Shown piece by piece: positions 6,093 to 11,888 of a stretch of 11,888 bases of DNA (its first letter is position 1; every line of letters starts with the position of its first letter). The notes under the pieces were generated by a model, which was not told the origin of the DNA, made no database searches, and saw only the letters and a program-made list of their open reading frames with translations. Both the position numbers and the translations under genes were made by a program. The stretch is from an uncultured Lachnospiraceae bacterium (GTDB lineage Bacteria > Bacillota > Clostridia > Lachnospirales > Lachnospiraceae), in assembly GCA_947594085.1 (NCBI GenBank), contig CANQEB010000055.1, forward strand, positions 1-11,888, written 5' to 3'.

Positions 6093-8747
6093 TCATTTGC
6101 AGATCAAATAAGTCTCCACCGAATACGTTTCCCCATCCGACTCAATCATCACCGCCCCGCTCTGCGGCGTCTGCAGGATCCTGCTCCCGGCATTTTGCAG
6201 ACGCTCCACCGTCTCGGGCGCCGGATGTCCGTAGGAGTTGTTCTCTCCGCAGGAGATCACGGCGATCCGCGGGGAGACCTGTGCCAAAAATTCTCCCGAG
6301 GTAGCGTTTTTCGACCCGTGATGACCGACCTTCAGGACGTCCGCTGACAGGTCCTCCTCTGAGGCCGCCAGGCGCTGTTCCGCCGTTCCCTCAAGATCCC
6401 CAGTAAACAGCATGCGGAACTTCCCATACTGCAACAGCAGCACCATCGAGTCCTCGTTTCGGTCACCTGTCAGTGCGCCTGCGGCCGGGTCAAGGCAGGT
6501 AATGCTCCACCCCTTTTTCTCCCGATTCGCCTGCATTCTCGCGGCGTATGTATTTTCCGATGACATGTGCACGCCCATCTGCGCCGGACTGTCCCCAATC
6601 CGGCTTCCCGCCTCCATCTGCAGGATCTGAATGCCTTTCTCACGCGCCAGGCTTCGCAGCTTCGCGAAATCCTCAGGATCCGCAGTCGGCGGGAGCACCA
6701 GATTTCTCAGGGTGACGCCGTGCACATTCTCTCCTCCAAAACCTGGCTCATACTCTAGCAGATATTCCTCGATTCCACTGATATGATCCTCGTCCGCGTG
6801 TGACAGGAAGATATAATCCAGCGTGCGCACACCGTAATATTTTACAGCCTGTCCGATCCGGTACTTCCATACCTTCGACTCGGATGTGCTCCCTCCGTCC
6901 ACCAGGCAGGAAACGCCACCCGGCAGCCGCAGCAGAGCCGCATCACCCTGCCCAACATCGAGACAGGTAATTTCAAGTCTGTCAGGGCTCGGTGCAATCA
7001 TCAGGCTGACGCAGACGACACAGCAACAGATCCACAGCACATACGGAGCTGCCGCCCCGCCGACCCATCCGTTCCTCCTGCTATTCCCGCCGTTCCTGCT
7101 ACTCCCGCTATTCCTGCTATTTCTGCTGTTCCCGCTCCCCCTGCGCTTTCTGCTATTTCTGCGGCTCCCGCTCTCCTTGCCCTTCCATCGTTCCAGTCGG
7201 CATATCCCTGCGTTATGCAGCGCCGCATTTAGTACTTTCTCCCGCCTTGTCCTTGTATCTGCCAGTCGATGCGAGACCAGCCCCGCCGCCAGCAGAATTC
7301 CATAGTACAACGCGATCCGCCACACGGCCGGGCGTCCCGCAACCCACACGGACATCGGCAACCCTTCCTTGAGACGGCAGAGCAGTTCAAACAGCCCCAG
7401 AAGATAATGGGCAGGCGTCGCGCAGAACACCCCGGCAGGGACGCAGAATAGCCCGATGATTCCGGCCGACAGGCCGAAGGCCATGAGCGCTGTCATCAGC
7501 GGAACCACCGCCAAATTGATCAGAACGCTCCACGGCACCGCCTGATAGAAAAAATACAGCGTAACCGGCAGTGTCCCGAGCCAGATCGTAAAACCTGGGA
7601 GGAACATTCCAAATGCCCCTCTCACCATAACTGAGACGACCGCCCAGATTCTCTCTGTCCCCGACGTCCTCCCCCTGCTGCATCTTGGCGCACCGCCTTT
7701 TCCCTGCGCCGCCATATTGCTCGCCGTATCTCTCGCTATATCTCTCGTCGCATCTCCGGTCATATCTCCGATCATCCGAAAGCTCCTCTTCAAGCAGGGA
7801 ACCAGCAGCGCAATTGTCAGAATCGCCGCGAACGAGAGCAGAAACGACGACTGTGACAGGTTTCGCGCATCGGCCAGCAAAAGCAGAAACGCCGCTGCCG
7901 CTGCAGCCGTAATCATATCATACTTCCTGCCACAGAACTGCGCGCCCAGCCAGAATGCAAACATGATCAACGCGCGAACGGCAGAGATTCCGGCTCCGGA
8001 CATCAACACGTAAAGTGCGACAATCGTGCCCGACACTGCACAGCAACCCCCAAACGGCACGCCCAGCTTCCGAAGCAGTCGATACAGGCACATCCCGACC
8101 AGGGAAATGTGCAGCCCGGAGATCGCAAGGATATGCGCGATGCCGCCCTCCTGGTAAAGTTCCTTCCACTCTGGTGCGAGTAAATCGCGCTCCCCAAGAC
8201 AGATCGCCTCCATCGTGCGCGCCTCTCTCTCATCCAGAATCGCCTCAAAAGATCTCCCTAGTCTGCGGCGCAGAATGCACAACACCCTTGCAAGGCTCAG
8301 ACGCCCCGACCTCACTCTCCTGATCTCTGGATTGGAGAGCATGCAGACCGAGTTCTGTGCAAAGTAATAGGACTGCGCATCGAACTGTCCGGGATTCGTG
8401 GCCGGTTCACGAAAGACAACTTTCCCCACGGCCGTGATCTCATCTCCCGGCAAAAGATCTGTATATTCGGTTGTCATTGTCACATTCAAATCGGGAAGCA
8501 AAGATTGTTCCGAATTGTCTTTTCCTTGAATAGTAAGATGATTCACTGACAGGCGTACGCCTGAAGATACTGCACTGCATTTTGCCACGGTCCCCGCAAA
8601 GGTAACCTCCCCGCCACTTCCGGCTTCTCCTTGAAGCCAGGCAACAGCTTCTCCTGGCGACCCGTCCTGATCCGGATGAGCCGCCACATACCATATGACC
8701 GAGAACGCGGCAAATATTACACAGAACATTGCTAACGGTCTCTTCAC
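6093..8747 (-). CDS. comEC: DNA internalisation channel ComEC/Rec2
   Basis: ComEC is the membrane channel that carries single-stranded DNA into the cell during natural transformation. From the start chosen here it has 884 residues. It shows an N-terminal membrane segment (1-22), a soluble DUF4131-like region (about 45-140), and the Competence membrane domain with GIAHILAISGLHISL at 203-217 and many hydrophobic helices to about 495. A C-terminal metallo-beta-lactamase-like domain shows DVGQGDA (597-603), SHADEDH (649-655), FTGD (781-784), GHHGSKNATS (808-817) and H841. Two repeat-built, charged stretches (about 326-345 and 524-560) are inserted between conserved parts. The start is a GTG (8745-8747) with AGAGGAG five bases upstream; the longer frame from a TTG at 8780 has no such site. 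Whether the organism is competent cannot be told from one com gene. Confidence 0.94.
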   Translation of the reverse strand: MKRPLAMFCVIFAAFSVIWYVAAHPDQDGSPGEAVAWLQGEAGSGGEVTFAGTVAKCSAVSSGVRLSVNHLTIQGKDNSEQSLLPDLNVTMTTEYTDLLPGDEITAVGKVVFREPATNPGQFDAQSYYFAQNSVCMLSNPEIRRVRSGRLSLARVLCILRRRLGRSFEAILDEREARTMEAICLGERDLLAPEWKELYQEGGIAHILAISGLHISLVGMCLYRLLRKLGVPFGGCCAVSGTIVALYVLMSGAGISAVRALIMFAFWLGAQFCGRKYDMITAAAAAAFLLLLADARNLSQSSFLLSFAAILTIALLVPCLKRSFRMIGDMTGDATRDIARDTASNMAAQGKGGAPRCSRGRTSGTERIWAVVSVMVRGAFGMFLPGFTIWLGTLPVTLYFFYQAVPWSVLINLAVVPLMTALMAFGLSAGIIGLFCVPAGVFCATPAHYLLGLFELLCRLKEGLPMSVWVAGRPAVWRIALYYGILLAAGLVSHRLADTRTRREKVLNAALHNAGICRLERWKGKESGSRRNSRKRRGSGNSRNSRNSGSSRNGGNSRRNGWVGGAAAPYVLWICCCVVCVSLMIAPSPDRLEITCLDVGQGDAALLRLPGGVSCLVDGGSTSESKVWKYRIGQAVKYYGVRTLDYIFLSHADEDHISGIEEYLLEYEPGFGGENVHGVTLRNLVLPPTADPEDFAKLRSLAREKGIQILQMEAGSRIGDSPAQMGVHMSSENTYAARMQANREKKGWSITCLDPAAGALTGDRNEDSMVLLLQYGKFRMLFTGDLEGTAEQRLAASEEDLSADVLKVGHHGSKNATSGEFLAQVSPRIAVISCGENNSYGHPAPETVERLQNAGSRILQTPQSGAVMIESDGETYSVETYLICK
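7081..7179 (-). repeat. About eleven 9-bp units inside comEC encoding an N-S-R-rich linker
   Basis: Degenerate 9-bp units of the type ctattcctg run head to tail on the plus strand from 7081 to 7179, with one more imperfect unit at 7072-7080. They encode tripeptides such as NSR, NSG, SSR and NGG in ComEC residues 524-560. The stretch is strongly basic and disordered-looking. It sits just before the hydrophobic segment (about 568-585) that precedes the metallo-beta-lactamase-like domain. Confidence 0.82.
7713..7772 (-). repeat. Five 12-bp tandem units inside comEC
   Basis: Units of 12 bp start at 7713, 7725, 7737, 7749 and 7761, each close to tatatctctcgt. They encode the tetrapeptides IGDM, TGDA, TRDI, ARDT and ASNM (ComEC residues 326-345). 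The tract lies in a hydrophilic loop between predicted membrane helices. Confidence 0.8.
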
Positions 8748-8752
8748 TAATT

Positions 8753-8759
8753 CTCCTCT
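8753..8759 (-). promoter_or_regulatory. AGAGGAG ribosome binding site setting the comEC GTG start
   Basis: AGAGGAG lies five bases before the GTG at 8745-8747. It falls inside the longer open frame, so it argues for the shorter protein beginning at KRPLAMF. Confidence 0.75.
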
Positions 8760-8800
8760 ATGATTCTGTTTCCTTCTCAAATTGCAGCCACCTACGGCAA

Positions 8801-8910
8801 TTCACCGGTCTGCATCTCTCGCTGCTGCCGATGACTGTTCACGGATTCGCATGCTCCTACAGCCGCACACCGATCCTGCTACTTTTCCGCTTCCTCGGTC
8901 TGCATCTCTC
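8801..8910. repeat. 20-bp direct repeat at the 3' end of the GerMN gene
   Basis: Positions 8801-8820 and 8891-8910 match at 18 of 20 bases and share a perfect 15-mer (cggtctgcatctctc). The right copy encodes REMQT near the end of the GerMN lipoprotein. The left copy lies in the gap before comEC and would read REMQTGELP followed by a stop in a matching frame. It looks like a duplicated gene end. Confidence 0.6.
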
Positions 8911-9832
8911 TTGTCTCGATAAAATCGCGATTCATCACGAAAACTTGTCCAAGATCTACATCTCCCCAGAATTTTCCGTCCTCGTTCCCTTCCACCTCAA
9001 AGCGCACGCCTGCAATGTCATCACAGGTCGCACAGATCGAATCGACAATCGCATACAGCGCCGTCTCCGGATTCGGCGGATTCTCTGTCGGCTGCTGGTT
9101 CGCCGCCGCGTTGAATGTGATCGTGCAAATCCCGTTCTGAATATACAAATTCTGGATCCTGACATCCCCCGCGAAGATCGGATATAGCTCCTTCTCCTCC
9201 GGTCCCTTGATCAGCTGCTCCACCACCACGCGCTCGAGTACCATGTTGCTCGAATAATGCAGATTCCGCATCTCCCTGGCGAGCTTATCACCCTCCGCGT
9301 TCGAAAAATAAAGCTCAAGCGTCGCATACTGATAGGAGTTGATGCCGCCTTCCTTCGTATCAATGAACGAGTTCGCGTCCATCGCCGGCACCAGCTCTCC
9401 TTCGAGATCTTGAAGCTGCTCCTTCTCGACCGTGATCATCACCTTCGTCACACCTGGCACCTGAGAAAATGTCTTGACAACCGCCGCCCGCAGAAGCACT
9501 TCTTGTGTATTGCTCAAACCATAGTATTCCTTCGAAAAATCAATGCGCAGCGCGTCAATGCCCCGCTCATATCCGTTGAAGGCGACATCCTCCGGGACTA
9601 CGCTCTGATAACCGGCCGGAGGCTTCACAAGCTGCTCCCACAGCTCATCCATCATCTCCTCGAAAGTCTGCGCATCCGGACTATAACTCTGCTCTAAAAG
9701 TCTCGTTCCGGTCGGATTGATATAATAAACAGTATAGCTGTTTTCCTCTTTCTGCTTTCTGCCGCCGCACCCGCCAAGCAGGACGACAGCAACAGCCAAC
9801 ACCAGCCAGAAAAGCGATTTCCTTCTGTTCAC
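8879..9832 (-). CDS. Lipoprotein with two GerMN-like domains
   Basis: This is a predicted membrane-anchored extracytoplasmic lipoprotein of 317 residues. It has basic residues NRRK, a hydrophobic stretch and the lipobox LGGC, with lipidated C22. Two GerMN-like repeats follow: about 32-137 (with DALRIDFSKEYYG) and about 168-295 (with TLELYFSNAEGD and CTITFNAA). GerMN domains occur in spore germination protein GerM and in many Clostridia lipoproteins of unclear role, probably binding cell-wall or protein partners. The GTG at 9830-9832 has a perfect AGGAGG (9839-9844) six bases upstream and yields a clean signal peptide. ATG starts at 9853 (GGAG nearby) or 9877 (weak site) would add 7 or 15 polar residues. 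It follows the histidine kinase by about 100 bases, so it may act with it at the envelope. The exact function is unknown. Confidence 0.88.
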   Translation of the reverse strand: MNRRKSLFWLVLAVAVVLLGGCGGRKQKEENSYTVYYINPTGTRLLEQSYSPDAQTFEEMMDELWEQLVKPPAGYQSVVPEDVAFNGYERGIDALRIDFSKEYYGLSNTQEVLLRAAVVKTFSQVPGVTKVMITVEKEQLQDLEGELVPAMDANSFIDTKEGGINSYQYATLELYFSNAEGDKLAREMRNLHYSSNMVLERVVVEQLIKGPEEKELYPIFAGDVRIQNLYIQNGICTITFNAAANQQPTENPPNPETALYAIVDSICATCDDIAGVRFEVEGNEDGKFWGDVDLGQVFVMNRDFIETREMQTEEAEK

Positions 9833-9936
9833 AAAATTCCTCCTGTCCGACATACCTATCTCCGTGGAATCATCCATAAGCCTTTTTCGCTATTTTTAGA
9901 CGTCCTCACACTTCCTGCACGCTCTACATACCGACA

Positions 9937-11361
9937 TCAAGGTACATATTTCAGCGGGATGCGCACGGTGAAGGTCGTACCCTCCCCTTCCTCGCTGTAG
10001 ACCTTGATCGCCCCGTGGTGCATCAGCACCGCACTCCTTGTGATGGCAAGTCCGAGCCCCGTGCCGCCGATCTCGCGCGAGTGCGATTTGTCCACGCGAT
10101 AGAATCGCTCGAAGATATTCTCCTGATCCTCCTGCGGAATGCCAATGCCAGAATCTTCTACCTTCACGTAGAAATATTTATTGTCTACATTCAGCGAGAT
10201 ATGAACCCAGCCGTCTTCTTTGTTGTACTTGATCCCATTCTCGATCAGATTTGAAAACGCAAGGCTGAGCTTCGTCTCGTCTACCTCCGCCATGACAGGC
10301 TTGAAACTCTCAAGCACAAGCTCTATACCTCTTGTCGCCGCAATCGGGCGGAGCCGCTTCAGAAGCGTCTCGATCAAATGGTTGATGTTCGTCTCCTGAA
10401 TGTTGATGTCGGACGAACGCTTATCCATCTTGACTAGAGAGAGCAGATCTGAAATGATCTTATTCTCACGGTCAATCTCCTCCGCGATATCGGTCATGAA
10501 TTCCCTGTACAGCTCATTCGGCACCTCGTCCTGCGCCAACAGCGAATCTGCGAGCACCTTCATCGAGGTGATCGGCGTCTTCAGCTCATGCGAGACGTTC
10601 GAGACGAACTCCTGCCGGGAATCCTCCTGCACCTTCAGGCGGTGCAGCATCTGGTTGTATGCCTCGGAGAGAAGCTTCGTCTCCGTATAGTCCGGGATGG
10701 AAATCTCCTGCTCCGAAACGTCGCCCTGCACGCCCTCCAGAGAGCGCGTGATCTTGCCGAACGGCTTTGTCAGCACACGTGCCACATAGTAAGCAGCGAA
10801 AAAGATGAGAATGGTAAGCACGATCTGAAGGATCAGAACCGTATTGCCCAGGGCTTCCTTTCCGTCCTTGACATCCTGCGTCGTCACGCTGACGATCATG
10901 ATCCCCTCGATCTGTCCGCTCCCCGGATTCTTCACCGGCAGCGTCAGCTCGAGAAATTCGTCGTCCGGATTGTAATTCGTGGAATCCGTGCCGAGAAAAC
11001 ATTGCAGCACTTCCTCCGAAATGATCACCTTGTCCTCGTCGATCTCATACGTATCCCGGACAATGCGGAAATTGCTGTTGACGATGATCACGCGGCCGTT
11101 GTAGATCGTCGCAAGCTGCGTGAGCTGCCGGTCCACCTGCTTGTTTTCCACATTCCGGATATAGCCGGAGCTTCCGACCTGATCGACGATCTGCTGGCAC
11201 TGATTCTGAATCAGCGTGCTCTTCTGCTGCGCCGACTGATCCTCATAATTATCCAGGATCAAATTTTTCATCAAAAAGATCGGCACCAGCCCTACCAAAA
11301 GCACAATCACGAAGATACGAGCCCGCAGGCTCTTGAGATATTTGAGTATATTATCTTTCAT
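9937..11361 (-). CDS. Membrane sensor histidine kinase (HAMP-HisKA-HATPase)
   Basis: This 474-residue two-component sensor kinase autophosphorylates and would pass the phosphate to a response regulator. TM1 lies at about 15-31. An extracytoplasmic sensor region at about 32-170 resembles a single cache-type domain. TM2 is at about 173-195 and HAMP at about 196-248. HisKA carries the phospho-acceptor H258 (VSHELKTP). The ATP-binding domain has an N box at 371-380 (NLIENGIKYN), G1 at 403-409 (DSGIGIP), an F region (IFERFYRV) and G2 at 432-437 (GGTGLG). The layout is PhoR/WalK-like. The ATG has AGGTGG ten bases upstream and a near-consensus promoter at 11411-11440. A response regulator would usually lie just upstream, but the 426 bases there hold none. 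The GerMN lipoprotein gene follows and is probably co-transcribed. The signal is not deducible. Confidence 0.94.
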   Translation of the reverse strand: MKDNILKYLKSLRARIFVIVLLVGLVPIFLMKNLILDNYEDQSAQQKSTLIQNQCQQIVDQVGSSGYIRNVENKQVDRQLTQLATIYNGRVIIVNSNFRIVRDTYEIDEDKVIISEEVLQCFLGTDSTNYNPDDEFLELTLPVKNPGSGQIEGIMIVSVTTQDVKDGKEALGNTVLILQIVLTILIFFAAYYVARVLTKPFGKITRSLEGVQGDVSEQEISIPDYTETKLLSEAYNQMLHRLKVQEDSRQEFVSNVSHELKTPITSMKVLADSLLAQDEVPNELYREFMTDIAEEIDRENKIISDLLSLVKMDKRSSDINIQETNINHLIETLLKRLRPIAATRGIELVLESFKPVMAEVDETKLSLAFSNLIENGIKYNKEDGWVHISLNVDNKYFYVKVEDSGIGIPQEDQENIFERFYRVDKSHSREIGGTGLGLAITRSAVLMHHGAIKVYSEEGEGTTFTVRIPLKYVP

Positions 11362-11410
11362 GCGAAAATAACCACCTGCTTTGACTCATGAACTCTGTTC
11401 TATGATAGAT

Positions 11411-11440
11411 AGTATATACATATAATAAGTGTATTGTCAA
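11411..11440 (-). promoter_or_regulatory. Near-consensus promoter of the histidine kinase unit
   Basis: A perfect TTGACA (11435-11440) and TATACT (11411-11416) are separated by 18 bases and read towards the kinase. The expected transcript start is near 11404, giving a leader of about 43 bases with the AGGTGG site at 11372-11377. Confidence 0.72.
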
Positions 11441-11494
11441 GTGAGAACTGCCACTCGATAACGTAAACTTACTGTCAGTTGAGAAAGGTTAGCG

Positions 11495-11514
11495 GTAAAC
11501 GTTAAATCGTTTAC
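11495..11514. promoter_or_regulatory. Interrupted palindrome, possible operator upstream of the kinase promoter
   Basis: gtaaacg and cgtttac form perfect 7-bp arms around ttaaat. A further cgtaaac half-site lies at 11462-11468. The element lies 55 bases upstream of the -35 box, a position suited to an activator or looping repressor. The binding protein is unknown. Confidence 0.45.
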
Positions 11515-11630
11515 GATGCGGCGATAGATGAGATATACAGGATGTTTGGAAAATGGGCTGTTTTTCACTTGCCTGATGGAGATTCCGGTCTACGCTTCAG
11601 TCAGTCCCAAATCTTTGTAAAAGAGAATCC

Positions 11631-11653
11631 ATACCTTCCTCTTGCGAAGGTAT
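11631..11653. repeat. 8-bp perfect hairpin
   Basis: ataccttc (11631-11638) and gaaggtat (11646-11653) pair perfectly around a 7-base loop. There is no adjacent T-run on either strand, so it is not called a terminator. It lies about 20 bases downstream of the intrinsic terminator in the minus-strand direction. Confidence 0.5.
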
Positions 11654-11671
11654 CCATTAATCAGGTCAACT

Positions 11672-11712
11672 AAAAAATGCCGCAACTCCGTCCGGTCAGG
11701 CGGAATTGCGGC
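11672..11712 (-). terminator. Intrinsic terminator of the gene at the right edge
   Basis: In the minus direction GCCGCAATTCCG (11712-11701) pairs with CGGAGTTGCGGC (11690-11679), leaving one G-T wobble in 12 pairs and a 10-base loop. ATTTTTT follows. It lies about 75 bases after the stop at 11788-11790 and separates that gene from the kinase unit. Confidence 0.85.
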
Positions 11713-11787
11713 TGTCTCTTTGCCCTCAGGCATTTTTACATAATTAATGCTGAAAATATTGTTACACCTTTTCCATGTCAGCCAAAA

Positions 11788-11888
11788 TCAACTTTTCAGA
11801 ACATCCAGCAGCAGTTGCTTTAATTCCTCAAAATCAGAAGTAACTGTCTGAAATACGTCCCCCATTTTCAAAGTCTGATACTTATGTG
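11788..11888 (-). CDS. 3' end of an unrecognised gene (partial)
   Basis: A frame enters from the right edge and ends at TGA (11788-11790). The last 33 residues include MGDVFQTVTSDFEELKQLLL, followed by DVLKS at the C-terminus, an amphipathic, helix-like tail. I do not recognise the family. Support for coding comes from the intrinsic terminator placed suitably downstream in the same direction. It could be the missing response regulator only if that protein had an unusual tail, since I see no winged-helix ending. Confidence 0.5.
   Translation of the reverse strand, partial: HKYQTLKMGDVFQTVTSDFEELKQLLLDVLKS

Larger units (their letters stand above)
11362..11787. other. Gene-poor control region upstream of the histidine kinase
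   Basis: These 426 bases hold a terminator for the gene to the right (11672-11712), a hairpin (11631-11653), an interrupted palindrome (11495-11514), two similar 13-mers (11435-11447 and 11473-11485, 11 of 13 identical, the first overlapping the -35 box) and the kinase promoter. A 65-codon minus-strand frame (11590-11787) continues in frame after the stop of the preceding gene, but it crosses the terminator and I do not call it a gene. Confidence 0.6.

Noticed and set aside
7081..7179. Possible CRISPR-like or other noncoding repeat array
   Set aside because: The units are only 9 bp, degenerate, without spacers, and in frame inside comEC, so the tract is a coding minisatellite.
8748..8780. 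TTG start eleven residues upstream for ComEC
   Set aside because: There is no ribosome binding site before the TTG, while AGAGGAG sits correctly before the GTG at 8745-8747.
11631..11653. Hairpin considered as a second terminator
   Set aside because: The stem is perfect but short, and no T-run follows on either strand.
11678..11833. Short plus-strand frame starting at an ATG next to the A-run
   Set aside because: It starts inside the terminator, has no ribosome binding site and overlaps the better-supported minus-strand gene end.

Overview
The window looks like chromosomal DNA of a Gram-positive anaerobe of the Clostridia, most probably a Lachnospiraceae relative. The main reason is the gene block dgt, dnaG, rpoD, trmK, the primase/sigma-factor cluster typical of that family. 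A histidine kinase, a GerMN-type lipoprotein, ComEC and AGGAGG-like ribosome binding sites fit the same assignment. Every gene I can support lies on the minus strand, so the window is transcribed from right to left.

Right to left: (1) 11788-11888 is the 3' end of an unrecognised gene, followed by an intrinsic terminator at 11672-11712 and a repeat-rich control region. (2) A near-consensus promoter at 11411-11440 starts a sensor unit: a HAMP/HisKA histidine kinase (9937-11361) and a lipoprotein with two GerMN-like domains (8879-9832). comEC (6093-8747), the DNA-uptake channel, follows. No response regulator lies next to the kinase. (3) A small AT-rich island (about 5361-6092) carries a HicB-type antitoxin gene with its own promoter. 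That promoter is overlaid by a perfect 20-bp palindrome, and only a short degenerate frame sits where hicA should be. (4) dgt (dGTPase), dnaG (primase), rpoD (housekeeping sigma factor) and trmK (tRNA m1A22 methyltransferase) form the housekeeping block. It covers nucleotide pool control, replication priming, transcription initiation and tRNA modification.

I do not see a new multi-gene system. The most unusual signals are three separate in-frame tandem repeat tracts (15-bp units in trmK, 12-bp and 9-bp units in comEC). Each period is a multiple of three, and each tract sits in a predicted linker or loop of an otherwise intact conserved protein. Next come the orphan HicB locus with its palindromic operator, and the stem-loops and repeats flanking rpoD and upstream of the kinase. 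Most genes have candidate start codons that differ from the longest frame, and these are argued in the entries.
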